From Variovorax sp. PBL-H6 (GTDB lineage Bacteria; Pseudomonadota; Gammaproteobacteria; Burkholderiales; Burkholderiaceae_C), in the NCBI RefSeq assembly GCF_901827155.1, contig NZ_LR594659.1, positions 186,001 through 250,000 of the forward strand: a stretch of DNA of 64,000 nt, read 5' to 3'. Every line of letters starts with the position of its first letter. Positions within the stretch are counted from its first letter, which is position 1. Made by a program: the position numbers and the translations under genes. The notes below the pieces were generated by a model. That model was given only the letters and a program-made list of their open reading frames with translations. It was not told where the DNA came from and did no database searches. Shown here in pieces: positions 8,641-18,537 of the stretch.

Positions 8641-8650
8641 CCATTGCCGC

Positions 8651-9298
8651 ATGGACGCACGCGAGACCGCCCCCTCCCCCGAGCGCAACAAGCAGCCGAT
8701 CCTCGAGGTGCTCGCGCGCGCTTTGCCGCCACGCGGCCTCGTGCTTGAGATCGGCAGTGGCACCGGGCAGCACGTGGCGCACTTCGCCAAGGCTTTGCCA
8801 GCCCTCACCTTCCAGCCCAGCGAGATGGACGTGGAGCGCCATGCTTCCATCGAGGCGTGGGTGGCCGCAGGCAACCTGTCAAACGTAAAGCCGCCCCTCG
8901 CCATCGACGTCATGAAGCACCCCTGGCCGGTATCCGCGGCCGACGCGGTCGTGTGCATCAACGTGATCCACATCTCCCCGTGGGAGGCCACGCTCGCGTT
9001 GATGGCGGGCGCTGCCAGGATCCTGCCTGCAGGGGGCGTACTTGTGACTTACGGCCCGTACATGCGCGGCGCTGCGCATACGTCGCAGAGCAATGAAGCG
9101 TTCGACGCGAACCTGCGCGCAAGGAATCCGCTCTGGGGCGTGCGCGACATCGACAAGGTGGCGCACGTTGCGGGCAATGAAGGCCTTGCGCTGGAGGAGG
9201 CCGTACCCATGCCGGCAAACAACTTCACGCTGGTCTGGCGGAAATTGAACGGCGCATTCCCCGGCGCGCGGGACGGTCAGCAGTTTGCCGTCCGCTGA
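8651..9298 (+). CDS. DUF938 SAM-dependent methyltransferase-like protein
   Basis: A 215-aa class I methyltransferase fold of the DUF938 family. It has the SAM-binding motif LEIGSGTGQH (about residues 32-41), FQPSEMDVER after strand 2, and a DAVVCINVIHISPWEAT segment typical of DUF938. The substrate is unknown. The frame is open for a further 216 bases upstream, but that part belongs to the decayed beta-lactamase-like gene; the ATG at 8651 gives the usual family length. Confidence 0.85.
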   Translation: MDARETAPSPERNKQPILEVLARALPPRGLVLEIGSGTGQHVAHFAKALPALTFQPSEMDVERHASIEAWVAAGNLSNVKPPLAIDVMKHPWPVSAADAVVCINVIHISPWEATLALMAGAARILPAGGVLVTYGPYMRGAAHTSQSNEAFDANLRARNPLWGVRDIDKVAHVAGNEGLALEEAVPMPANNFTLVWRKLNGAFPGARDGQQFAVR

Positions 9299-9362
9299 CG
9301 CATCGCTTGACCGCCCTCGAGCCTGCGCCGCATCATCCTGCCTTGCTGTCAAGGAGATGCAT

Positions 9363-9923
9363 ATGCGGACCACGCTCATGATCGTCGCGGCCTTCAGCGT
9401 CGCGAGCGCCCACGCCGCCGGCTTCAAGCTCGAGAGCCCGGACGTGAAGGCCAATTCCACGATGGACAAGAAGTTTGAGGCCAACGTCTTCGGCTGCAAC
9501 GGCGAGAACAAGTCGCCGGCGCTCAAGTGGAGCGGCGCGCCCAAGGACACCAAGAGCTTCGTCGTGACCGTCTACGACCCCGATGCGCCGACGGGCTCGG
9601 GCTTCTGGCACTGGTTCGTCTACAACATCCCGGCGAACGTCACCGAGTTGTCCGCCAATGCCGGCGCGCAAGGCGGCGCCAACCTGCCCAAGGGCGCCGC
9701 GATGAACCGCATCGACTATGGCTTCGCCGCATGGGGCGGCGCCTGCCCGCCGGCGGGTGACAAGCCGCATCGCTACGTGTTCACCGTGCATGCGCTGAAG
9801 ACGGACAAGCTCGAACTGCCGCCGGACGCGACAGCCGCAGTCGCAGGCTTCATGACCAACGCGAACAAGATTGCATCAGCGACTTTCACCGCCAGGTATG
9901 GTCGTCCTGCAGAGAAGAAGTAG
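9363..9923 (+). CDS. YbhB/YbcL-type PEBP family protein, secreted
   Basis: A 186-aa phosphatidylethanolamine-binding-protein homologue with an N-terminal signal peptide (cleavage after AHA near residue 18). PEBP signatures are present: SPALKWSGAP, the VYDPDAPTGSGFWHWFVYNIP box with Asp and His of the ligand pocket, and the GGACPPAGDKPHRYVFTVHAL segment. The ATG at 9363 has AAGGAG seven bases before it; an in-frame ATG at 9357 abuts that site and is less likely. Bacterial members are periplasmic or cytosolic with unclear ligands. Confidence 0.9.
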   Translation: MRTTLMIVAAFSVASAHAAGFKLESPDVKANSTMDKKFEANVFGCNGENKSPALKWSGAPKDTKSFVVTVYDPDAPTGSGFWHWFVYNIPANVTELSANAGAQGGANLPKGAAMNRIDYGFAAWGGACPPAGDKPHRYVFTVHALKTDKLELPPDATAAVAGFMTNANKIASATFTARYGRPAEKK

Positions 9924-10154
9924 CAGCGCGGCCTCCGTGCTCACGGCAGGGGACGATGAGCGATCGCCAGTGAACGATGCCTGCACAAGGGCAGAATCAC
10001 TGCAGAGCACCGGCAACCGCGTATCAGGACGCTTCGCAAGTGAATCCAGCTCCCAATGCGAGGGGCAGGGAACGCCGGCCGTTGGCAGCCGGTGCCTACT
10101 CAGTGCAGCTTCTTCCTTGAAGCGCTGTCGTATCCAGTCCAACCGGAGGTGACG

Positions 10155-10619
10155 ATGGAAAGAGCGATGCATCCCACGCATTTTCAGCCGGGCGAAGGTA
10201 AGAGCTATAGGCTCGGCAGGATGACGATGACGTTCAAGACGACCGCTGCAGAGGGCTGGAATGCATATACGGTCTGCGAAGCCATCGAGCCGCCGGACTC
10301 TGGCGCTGGCTATCACCGTCACGCAACTTACGACGAGACATTTGTGATTTGCGAAGGGCACTACGACTTTCGCCTTGACGGCAAGCTGCTCAAGCTCGGC
10401 CCTGGGGACGTTGTGTTTGTGCCCCGCGGCACACCGCACGGATTCTTGAGCACAGGGCCGGAAGTAGGCCGCCAGCTCATCATCAGTTCGCCCGGTGGAG
10501 TCTTCGATGCTTTGATAGCCGAAGTCTCAGCGCTCGATACCGGCAGCCCGACGAGCCAGGCTTCGCAGGAGGCCAAGGATATCGCCGCGAAATACGGCCT
10601 CCAGTTCCTGGCTACGTGA
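10155..10619 (+). CDS. cupin-domain protein
   Basis: A 154-aa single-domain cupin. Cupin motif 1 is GAGYHRHATYDETFVICEG (about residues 54-72), with metal-ligand His and Glu positions, and motif 2 is GDVVFVPRGTPHGF. The ATG at 10155 has a strong GGAGGTGA site just upstream. The second half, rich in Ala and Ser and ending KYGLQFLAT, is family-typical. The substrate is not predictable. The 231 bases before it hold no gene I can support. Confidence 0.85.
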   Translation: MERAMHPTHFQPGEGKSYRLGRMTMTFKTTAAEGWNAYTVCEAIEPPDSGAGYHRHATYDETFVICEGHYDFRLDGKLLKLGPGDVVFVPRGTPHGFLSTGPEVGRQLIISSPGGVFDALIAEVSALDTGSPTSQASQEAKDIAAKYGLQFLAT

Positions 10620-11162
10620 ATTGGAGGCGGCTTCTACCCGACACGGTGTTTATCCGGGTGGCAGCACTGGCGTCGTGGCTGACATGCTTCGACGCTCTCG
10701 CTCCTATACGCTGAAGACCGCGATTCATGGCCAGATTGCCGATGCCGTATCGATCAGCACACGCCCGCTGAGATGTTCAGCGAATGTGTTGCGTTGACCA
10801 GTTGAATCCGCCCTTAGAAGCAGACACGGCGCGATTCTCTAACTTGAGTCATCGGTGGACCCATTTCACGATTGATTCATGTCGATCCGGCCGGTAATTT
10901 GGTTGTTGAATGAAAGCTCCCAATGAGCTTCGGCGTTCCGAAGGACCCACATCTCTGCGGCGCTTCTTAGCTGTCCCAAGAGGGGCGCCCCACAGTGGCG
11001 ACGCCGAAACGTCTGCATGATCACCGGCACCGCAGCGCGGGATTTCGTGAACGTTGCCTCGTTGCGCGAGTTATGAGCCTCCAAAATTCGGCAGTTCTCC
11101 GATTGAGCTGTTGTAGTGATGTACCCTGCTCAACGAATTCCTCACGCACTTAATTAGAACTA
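10620..11162. other. 543-base intergenic stretch without a supported gene
   Basis: The stretch is less GC-rich than the flanking genes, especially near its right end. Short open frames occur, including one of 72 codons on the minus strand at 10866-11084, but none has family features or a ribosome site. The autotransporter ATG at 11163 is preceded by ACTTAATTAGAACTA with no Shine-Dalgarno match, and I see no clear promoter. Confidence 0.5.
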
Positions 11163-14100
11163 ATGAATCACATTTACCGCCTGATATTCAATCGCGCCAC
11201 TGGCGCTCCTCAAGCGGTATCGGAGGTTGGCCGGAAATCCGGGGCGGGGCAAGGCGGCCAGGAATTGAATGTGAGTACCTTTGTTGCACGTCTCTCGCCG
11301 CTGGGACTTGCGATCCGCCTGGGCATTGTCGGCATCGTCGGCGGCTTGGCCGCCCCTTCCGCGATGGCCACCTGCGCCACCTCCGGTTCCACAGTGACCT
11401 GTACCGGCGTGCCGACCCTGCCGCTGTTTCTTAACAACTTCAGCAGCGCTACAAACGGCCTCACGGTCAACGTCAACAGCGGGGCGCAGATGAACGCGAC
11501 CCTCGGTGGCCACGTGATGGACTTGACCGGGGTGAATATCTCACTCAACAACTCAGGCACTCTTGATCCGGCGTTGCTGGGCCTGGTTTCAGTGTTGAGC
11601 GGCGGCGCCTTCATCGGCACTGGCGCCACCAGCACGGTAAGCGTGCTCAACAATGCCAGCGGGATCATGCGCGGCACCGGCATGCTCCTTGGGCTCAACC
11701 TGACCAGCATCGATGGCCTCGCCATCGGCGTGAATAACGCTGCGGCCGGTACCACCAGAATCACCAACAACGGCACCATTACCTCGACCGGCTTGTCGGT
11801 GGGCGGCATTACCCTGGCCGATACTCCGGTGGTCGGCGTCTACGGCGGCTCGCAGGTCAACATGACCAACAGCAGCACCGGTGTCATCAACGGCCGGATC
11901 GCGTTCGAGACGTCGGCCGCGGGCAATACATTTACCAACGCCGGCGCAATTACCGGCGGCGTCTCGATGGGCGCAAGCAGCACCAACACGTTCACGGCGA
12001 TTACCGGTTCTACGGTGCAGGTCGGTGACGGTGTTCAGGTCAGCGTCGGTCTCGGTGGACTGATCGGCGTCAACCTGACCTTCGCCCCGACCGGCACCGT
12101 CGACGGCGGCGCAGGCGGCACCAACAGCCTGATCCTGCAAAACCCGATCGGCGTCGGAGGCGGCACCACCGGAGTCGGCACAGCGTCGAGCGCCACCTAC
12201 GTCAACTTCAACAACCTGACCATCAACAGCGGTACCTGGACCTTGCAGGGACCATTGGTCAGTGGCGCGACCACGCTCAATGGCGGCGTCGCCCAGTTCA
12301 ACAACAACGCCACGTTTGGCAGCGGTGTGATCACCTCCAACGGCGGGATTTTGCAGGCGAGCAACGCCGGGTTGAACGTCAGCAATTTGATCTCGTTGGG
12401 CGCAGGCGGTGTCACGGTGCAAGGCACCAACGCCACCACGCTGAGCGGGGTGATTTCCGGCAGCGGTGGCCTGACCAAGGTCGGTTCCGGTCAGTTGAAC
12501 CTCAGCGCGGCCAACACCTATCTGGGCAACACCACGCTCAATGGCGGCACGGTACAGGTCAGCAACAATCGGGCCTTCAGTACCGGCACCCTCAACTTCA
12601 CCGGCGCGACCAGTCTGTCGGCGCCGGGAACTATTAACCTGAACAATGCGGTCAGCCTCGGCGGCACAATGACTGCTACCGGCACCGGCGCACTGACCCT
12701 CGGCGGATTGATCTCCGGCAGCAGTGGTATCACCAAAACCGGCAGTGGCAGCCTGACCCTTAGCGGCAATAACGCCTACACCGGCACCACCGCGCTGAAC
12801 GCCGGTTCGCTGGTAGTCGGCTCCAACACCTCGCTGGGCACGGGCAGCGTAAACGCGGCGAACGGCACTACGCTGGATGCCAACACCGCAGCAACCCTGG
12901 CCAACAACATCAACCTCGGCGGCACCCTTAGCGTGGGAGGCACCAATGCACTGACCCTTGGCGGCGTGGTCGCCGGTATCGGTGGGCTAGTCAAGAACGG
13001 CGCCGCCGACCTGGCCTTGGGCGGCGCCAATACCTACCTTGGCACAACCAGCCTCAACAGCGGCAGGCTCGTCCTTGCCTCCAACACGGCCCTGGGCAAT
13101 GGCGCCTTGAATGCGGCCGCCAACACCACGCTCGACAGCAACACCGCTGTCAGCCTGAACAACAGCGTGAATCTTGCCGGTGCCTTGAGCATCGGCGGTT
13201 CGGCCGGCATGACTTTGGCTGGCACGATCAACGGTGCCGGCAGCCTGGTAAAGAATGGCGCCGCCAACCTGGGCTTCACAGGCAACAACAATTTCCTCGG
13301 CGGCGTCACGCTCAACGCCGGCACACTGACCGTCGGCGGCAACTCTGCCCTGGGCCTCGGCAACCTGACCGTCGGCGGCGCAGCGACGCTGGACAGCAGC
13401 GCGGCGGCAAGCGCGGCAAACAACGTCGTCTTGAACGCCGGCCTGACCGTCGGCGGAACCCAGGGCCTGACCCTCGGCGGCGTCATCACCGGTACCGGCG
13501 CGTTGACCAAGAACGGCGCGGCAGCACTGACCCTCAACGGCAACAACAGCTTTCAGGGTGGCACCACCCTCAACGCCGGCACGCTCACCCTGGGCAATGC
13601 AGGATCGCTTGGAACCGGCGGACTCGTCGTGGGCGGCGCCGCGACCCTGGACAACAGCGCTGCGCTTGCGGTGGCCAATGCCCTGACGCTCAACGCGGGC
13701 CTGACAGTGGCGGGCAACAACAATCTCACCCTGAGCGGCGTGCTCGGCGGCGCCGGGGCGTTGAACAAGAACGGCCTGGCTGATCTGACCCTAAGCGGCA
13801 ACAACACATTCACCGGCGCATTGAACGTTGTCTCGGGCAGCGTCACCACCCTCAGTGCGGGCGCGTTGGGCAACACCTCGGGTGCGAACATCGGTTCGGG
13901 TGCCAGCCTCAACCTGGGCAGCAATGCCAGCCTGGCGGCGCTGTCCGGCAGCGGCGATGTGCAGATCGGGGCGGGCAACACTTTGTCGGTGGGCGGCGTC
14001 AGCACCGACAGCCTCTTCGACGGCAGCCTGAGCGGCAGCGGCGGACTGACCAAGGTCGGCAGCGGCTCGCTCAGCTTGACGGGGATCAACGGCCTCACCG

Positions 14101-17100
14101 GCGACACGGCGGTCAACGGCGGCACACTCAATCTCAACGGGTCGCTGGCCAGCGCCAATGTCGGCGTCGGCAGCGGCGCGACCCTTACCGGCACGGGCTC
14201 GCTGCTCGGCGCGGTGAACGTCGCCAACGGCGGCCACCTGGCCCTGAATTCGGGCAACACGCTGTCGATGGGCTCGCTGGTCATGGGCAGCGGCTCCAAC
14301 CTCGACGCCAACCTGGGCCCGGCTTCGCTCACGTCCCTTCTCAATGTCGGCGGCAACGTGACGCTCAATGGCACGCTCAACGTGACCGACGCGGGCGGCT
14401 TCGGCGTGGGTGTGTATCGGCTGATCAACTACACCGGTGGCCTGACGAACCAGGGTCTTGTCCTGGGCAGCGTTCCGATCGGCTTCGGCACGGGGGACCT
14501 CGCACTGCAGACCGCCGTGGGCAACCAGGTCAACCTGCTGGTGTCGGCGCCCAACTTGAATATCCGCTTCTGGGACGGCAGCCAGACCATCGCCAACGGT
14601 AGCGTCGAAGGTGGCGCAGGCACCTGGAGTGCGGGCGGCACCAACTGGACTTCTTCCAACGGCCTGGTCAACCAGCCCTGGGCCAGCGACTTCGCGGTCT
14701 TCCAGGGCACGGCAGGCACCGTGACGGTGAACGGAACGCAGACCTTCAACGGCATGCAGTTCGCCAGCGACGGCTACAACCTAGTCAGCGGGAGCGCAGG
14801 CCAACTAACGGCGGTGAACGGCGGCAGCGGCAACACGGCAGTGCGCGTCGATCCGGGCTTCACCGGCACCATCGGCGTGAACATCGACGGCGCCGGCACG
14901 CTGGCCAAGCTCGACAGCGGCACGCTGGTGCTCAACGGGGCCAACAGCTACACCGGCGGCACCTTGCTCAACGGCGGCACCTTGGTCGTGGGCAGCAACA
15001 CGGCGCTGGGCACGAGCCAAGTGACGACAGCCAACGGCACCAGGTTGGACAGCAACACGCCGGTGAGCCTCGCCAATGCCTTCGATCTGGCAGGCACGCT
15101 GACCGTCGCCGGCAGCAACAGCTTGGCGCTCGCAGGCCCGATCGACGGCGTCGGCGGCATTATCAAAAACGGCGCCGCGTCTTTGACCCTGAGCGGCAAC
15201 AACAGCTACCTCGGCAACACCGTGCTCAATGCCGGCGGCCTGGTGCTAGGCGCCAATACGGCGCTGGGTGCGGGCACACTCAACGCGGCTGGCGGCACCA
15301 CGTTGGACGCTAGCAGCATCGTGGCGCTGAACAACGCCGTGAATTTGGGCGGCGCGATCGGCATCGGCGGGACTGCCGACATGAGCTTGAACGGGCCGGT
15401 CAACGGCGCCGGCAGCCTGACCAAGAACGGCGGCGCCAAGCTGACGCTCGCAGCAGCCAACGGCTTCCTCGGCGGCACCACCCTCAATGCGGGACAGCTG
15501 GTGGTCGGCAACAACGGCGCGCTGGGCCTGGGCAACCTCATCGTCAGCGGCGCCTCTACGCTGGACAGCAGCACGGCCGTTGCCTTGGCCAATGCAGTGA
15601 CGCTCAACGCCGGCCTTGCCGTAGGCGGCAGCAACGACATGACGCTCGGCGGCGTCATCGGCGGCGCCGGCAGCCTGACCAAGAACGGCGCCGCGAACCT
15701 GACGCTCACCGGCGTCAACACCTACCAGGGCGGCACCGTGCTGAATGCCGGTACCCTGACCCTGCCCAACGCCGCCGCGCTGAGCACGGGCGCTGTCACG
15801 GTGAACGGCGGATCGACACTGACCCACGCTGTGCCGCTCACCCTGGCCAACAACTTCAACGTGAACGCCGCCTTGACGCTGGCCGGCATTAGTGACCTGA
15901 GCCTGACCGGCGTGCTGGCCGGCGCCGGCACGGTGAACAAGGACGGTCCGGCCGACCTTGCGCTCTCGGGCAACAACAGCTTCAGCGGCGTCTTCAACGT
16001 GCGGGGCGGGAGTCTGTCCATCAGCGGCAGTGCGGCGCTGGGCAACCATGCCGGCATCAATCTGGCGACGGGCACCAGCCTGAACCTGGGCGGCTCGGTC
16101 AACCTGCAGTCGCTGTCCGGCTCGGGCATTACCACCGTCGGCGCTGGCAGCATGCTGAGCATCAGCGGCAACGACCAGACCTACACGGGCAGCATCGTCG
16201 GCGCTGGCGGACTGATCAAGCGCGGCAGCGGGACGCAAGTGCTCTCTGGCGTCAACAGCTACAGCGGCGGCACCTTTCTGGAAGGCGGCACGCTGGCCGT
16301 GGGGAGTAACAGCGCCCTGGGCACCGGCGAGTTGTCGATGGACGACAACACCACGCTGGCCTTCGTCGCCGATGGATTGAGGCTGTCCAACCCGATCCGC
16401 TTCACCGGCGTGGTCGACCCAATCGTCGACACCGGCGCGAATACCGCGACGCTGTCAGGTGGCATCGGCGGCCCTTCTGCCCTCACGAAGTTAGGCACCG
16501 GCACTTTGGTCCTCGCGGCAGCCAACAACAACTACACGGGCGCCACCCTGGTCAGCCAAGGCACCCTCCGAGCCGGTGTGGCCAACGCCTTCAGCGCTCC
16601 CTCGGCCCACACGATCGCGGCGGGCGCGACGCTCGACCTTGCCGGCCACAGCCAGGCGATTGCTGCCCTTGACAACGCGGGCACCGTCAACCTGTTGTCT
16701 GCGGGGCCCGGCACGGTCCTCACCGTCTCCGGCCCTTACGTAGGCAACAACGGCGTACTGAAAATGGGCACGGCATTGGTCGGCAGCAACAGCCTGAGCG
16801 ACCAGCTTGTGCTGAGCGGACCGAGCGCAGTGGCCAGCGGTCGCACCACGCTGCAGATCACCAACCTCGGTGGCCTTGGCGCACAGACCACCGGCAACGG
16901 CATCGAGGTCGTCTCCGCGCGCAACGGCGCCACCACCACCGCTACGGCATTCACGCTCGACGGCGACCACGTTGACGCCGGTGCGTTTCAGTACCGACTG
17001 TTCGTCGCCGATGCCAATGGGCAAGCGGGCAGCTGGTTCCTCAGCACGCAGGCGCCCCCTGCCGCGACCACCCCCGGTGCGACCACCCCGGCCATCCCTG

Positions 17101-18113
17101 TATTACCGGCAACACCGATGTACCGCGCTGAAGTGCCGCTCTATGCGGCGCTGCCCAGCGTGCTGCGCCAGGGCGACCTGGCAATGCTTGGAGGCCTGCA
17201 CCGCCGCGGGGGCGACGAGAGTGGCATGGCTGCCGCCAAAGCCGGCAGCGCCGATGCGTCGGACAACGGCTGGGGGGGCGCAAACCGGCGTGCCTGGGGC
17301 CGCGTGCTCGGCGGCACCACCACCATCAGCCAGGGCGGCGTGACGCAGGCCGAAAGCCGCACCAGCATGGGCGGCTTCCAGGCCGGCGTGGACCTGTTCG
17401 CCAACCGCCTGTGGAATGCTGGCCTGTATGCGGGGCACCTGCGCGCCGACGCCGATGTAAGAGGCGCCTACGGCCCCGGCGGATTCGTCGGCTATGCCGG
17501 TACTTTGCGCACCGACAACACCTACGTGGGCGGCTACGCCGCATACGCCAATACAGAAGGCTTCCATGCAGACTTCGTGCTGCAGTACGGATACCACGAC
17601 GTGACCGCCGGCAGCTTCGGACGGAGCACGCTCTCGGGCGCCACCAGCCTGATGGCCTCCACCCAGGTAGGGCAGCGCTTTGCGCTCGGCAACGGATGGG
17701 GCATCGAGCCGCAGGCCCAGCTGATCTATCACCGCATGAGCCTGGACAATACCGGCATCAGCGGTGCGAGCGTGATGCAGGACACCGACAACGCAGTCAT
17801 CGGTCGCATCGGGGCGCGCGTCGCGGGCGATCTGTCGACTTCGATGGGCCGCTTGAAGCCTTACGCTGGCGTCAATCTATGGCATGGCTTTTCGGGCAAC
17901 GACTCGACCACCTTTGGCGGCCCGGCGGGTGCGACATCGATCGAAAGCGCCATCGGCTACATGTCAACCGAACTCACGGTCGGCTTCACGCTCGGGCTCA
18001 CGCCGAGCGTATCGGTCTACGGCCAGATCGGCAGGCTGTTTCATACCGGCAGCGGCGATGCTCGGGTCAGGTCGTCGGCGCAGGGCACGCTTGGCGTGAA
18101 CGTGGCGTTCTGA
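11163..18113 (+). CDS. giant type V autotransporter with PATR passenger repeats
   Basis: A 2316-aa outer-membrane autotransporter. Residues 1-25 (MNHIYRLIFN to SEVG) form the extended signal-peptide region, followed by a hydrophobic signal with cleavage after SAMA (about 69). The passenger is Gly/Asn/Thr/Leu-rich and carries 14 passenger-associated strand repeats of the type KNGAANLTLTGxNTYxGGTxLNAGTL, building a beta-helix. From about residue 2035 a 12-strand barrel runs to the terminal NVAF, ending in the required Phe. No protease motif or RGD is evident, so adhesion or aggregation is a likely role. Start lacks a ribosome site; an unusual AT-rich leader precedes it. Confidence 0.92.
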   Translation: MNHIYRLIFNRATGAPQAVSEVGRKSGAGQGGQELNVSTFVARLSPLGLAIRLGIVGIVGGLAAPSAMATCATSGSTVTCTGVPTLPLFLNNFSSATNGLTVNVNSGAQMNATLGGHVMDLTGVNISLNNSGTLDPALLGLVSVLSGGAFIGTGATSTVSVLNNASGIMRGTGMLLGLNLTSIDGLAIGVNNAAAGTTRITNNGTITSTGLSVGGITLADTPVVGVYGGSQVNMTNSSTGVINGRIAFETSAAGNTFTNAGAITGGVSMGASSTNTFTAITGSTVQVGDGVQVSVGLGGLIGVNLTFAPTGTVDGGAGGTNSLILQNPIGVGGGTTGVGTASSATYVNFNNLTINSGTWTLQGPLVSGATTLNGGVAQFNNNATFGSGVITSNGGILQASNAGLNVSNLISLGAGGVTVQGTNATTLSGVISGSGGLTKVGSGQLNLSAANTYLGNTTLNGGTVQVSNNRAFSTGTLNFTGATSLSAPGTINLNNAVSLGGTMTATGTGALTLGGLISGSSGITKTGSGSLTLSGNNAYTGTTALNAGSLVVGSNTSLGTGSVNAANGTTLDANTAATLANNINLGGTLSVGGTNALTLGGVVAGIGGLVKNGAADLALGGANTYLGTTSLNSGRLVLASNTALGNGALNAAANTTLDSNTAVSLNNSVNLAGALSIGGSAGMTLAGTINGAGSLVKNGAANLGFTGNNNFLGGVTLNAGTLTVGGNSALGLGNLTVGGAATLDSSAAASAANNVVLNAGLTVGGTQGLTLGGVITGTGALTKNGAAALTLNGNNSFQGGTTLNAGTLTLGNAGSLGTGGLVVGGAATLDNSAALAVANALTLNAGLTVAGNNNLTLSGVLGGAGALNKNGLADLTLSGNNTFTGALNVVSGSVTTLSAGALGNTSGANIGSGASLNLGSNASLAALSGSGDVQIGAGNTLSVGGVSTDSLFDGSLSGSGGLTKVGSGSLSLTGINGLTGDTAVNGGTLNLNGSLASANVGVGSGATLTGTGSLLGAVNVANGGHLALNSGNTLSMGSLVMGSGSNLDANLGPASLTSLLNVGGNVTLNGTLNVTDAGGFGVGVYRLINYTGGLTNQGLVLGSVPIGFGTGDLALQTAVGNQVNLLVSAPNLNIRFWDGSQTIANGSVEGGAGTWSAGGTNWTSSNGLVNQPWASDFAVFQGTAGTVTVNGTQTFNGMQFASDGYNLVSGSAGQLTAVNGGSGNTAVRVDPGFTGTIGVNIDGAGTLAKLDSGTLVLNGANSYTGGTLLNGGTLVVGSNTALGTSQVTTANGTRLDSNTPVSLANAFDLAGTLTVAGSNSLALAGPIDGVGGIIKNGAASLTLSGNNSYLGNTVLNAGGLVLGANTALGAGTLNAAGGTTLDASSIVALNNAVNLGGAIGIGGTADMSLNGPVNGAGSLTKNGGAKLTLAAANGFLGGTTLNAGQLVVGNNGALGLGNLIVSGASTLDSSTAVALANAVTLNAGLAVGGSNDMTLGGVIGGAGSLTKNGAANLTLTGVNTYQGGTVLNAGTLTLPNAAALSTGAVTVNGGSTLTHAVPLTLANNFNVNAALTLAGISDLSLTGVLAGAGTVNKDGPADLALSGNNSFSGVFNVRGGSLSISGSAALGNHAGINLATGTSLNLGGSVNLQSLSGSGITTVGAGSMLSISGNDQTYTGSIVGAGGLIKRGSGTQVLSGVNSYSGGTFLEGGTLAVGSNSALGTGELSMDDNTTLAFVADGLRLSNPIRFTGVVDPIVDTGANTATLSGGIGGPSALTKLGTGTLVLAAANNNYTGATLVSQGTLRAGVANAFSAPSAHTIAAGATLDLAGHSQAIAALDNAGTVNLLSAGPGTVLTVSGPYVGNNGVLKMGTALVGSNSLSDQLVLSGPSAVASGRTTLQITNLGGLGAQTTGNGIEVVSARNGATTTATAFTLDGDHVDAGAFQYRLFVADANGQAGSWFLSTQAPPAATTPGATTPAIPVLPATPMYRAEVPLYAALPSVLRQGDLAMLGGLHRRGGDESGMAAAKAGSADASDNGWGGANRRAWGRVLGGTTTISQGGVTQAESRTSMGGFQAGVDLFANRLWNAGLYAGHLRADADVRGAYGPGGFVGYAGTLRTDNTYVGGYAAYANTEGFHADFVLQYGYHDVTAGSFGRSTLSGATSLMASTQVGQRFALGNGWGIEPQAQLIYHRMSLDNTGISGASVMQDTDNAVIGRIGARVAGDLSTSMGRLKPYAGVNLWHGFSGNDSTTFGGPAGATSIESAIGYMSTELTVGFTLGLTPSVSVYGQIGRLFHTGSGDARVRSSAQGTLGVNVAF
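12765..14100 (+). repeat. autotransporter repeat block, copy A
   Basis: Six consecutive PATR units (units 2-7 of 14) that line up one-for-one with units 8-13 further downstream. Shared idiosyncrasies show the register: third unit FLGGVTLNAG then ALGLGNL, fourth unit FQGG, fifth unit FTGALNVVSGS with SLNLGSNASLAALSGSG. Length about 1336 bases. Confidence 0.7.
14939..16265 (+). repeat. autotransporter repeat block, copy B
   Basis: The second six-unit block, about 1327 bases and 2.17 kb downstream of copy A. It has FLGGTTLNAG with ALGLGNL in the third unit, YQGG in the fourth, FSGVFNVRGGS and SLNLGGSVNLQSLSGSG in the fifth. The divergence is large enough that the duplication is old. About 840 bases of unique passenger, including a WSAGGTNW segment, separate the blocks. 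Confidence 0.7.
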
Positions 18114-18357
18114 GCCCATTAAAAGAACTCGACTCAGGTCCATTGGCGACCGATGGCGCCTTGATTCAGCCCGATGGCCAGCTATTCCAGCGGCCTGTTC
18201 AACGCCGTGAGGTCTCCGCTCGCATGCAAATGAACTAAAACTGCGCAATAGCGAACTACCGTTTCAAAGCGACGCGGTACAGCCGCTTTGCGCCCTTAGG
18301 GACGCAACTGGTCGGTGCAACACACTAACCACTGCTTAGGCAGAAGGAGTGTTGCAG

Positions 18358-18502
18358 ATGAGGTATCGGACGCGAACCCGTCCTCACCTCCGACGCCGAC
18401 ATCCAAGCCATCCTCCCCCTCGCCCACGCAGGCCATGTGAAGGCCGCGATGCAGGTGAAGCTCGATCCTTGGGGCGGCGGTCCGCAGGTGGGGATCGTCT
18501 GA
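18358..18502 (+). pseudogene. frameshifted partial copy of the gene at 18861
   Basis: From 18362 the frame reads GREPVLTSDADIQAILPL, then HAGHVKAAMQVKLDPWGGGP and ends QVGIV at a TGA (18500-18502), closely matching residues 17-56 of the intact 73-aa protein. An ATG at 18358 with AAGGAG eight bases before it sits one base out of frame, so a single-base change seems to have disabled an otherwise startable copy. It also lacks the TELTAAGGDML tail. Confidence 0.65.
18380..18499. repeat. 120-bp direct repeat, left copy
   Basis: This 120-bp stretch is repeated in the same orientation at 18909-19028 with only scattered mismatches (for example the third base of CAGGTGAAG against CCGGTGACG). The two copies flank the XRE regulator gene. 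Confidence 0.8.
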
Positions 18503-18537
18503 ACCGCAGTTTGTTCGAACACGCTTCCTTAAGACGG

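Noticed and set aside
10866..11084. A 72-codon minus-strand frame before the autotransporter
   Set aside because: No ribosome site, no family pattern, and its composition does not look like neighbouring genes.
12765..16265. A mobile element or CRISPR suggested by repeats
   Set aside because: The repeats are in-frame coding units of one autotransporter, without spacers, terminal inverted repeats or a transposase.
11210..17732. Long open frames opposite the autotransporter
   Set aside because: They are antisense shadows created by its GC-rich repeat codons; they have repetitive, unnatural compositions and no family features.
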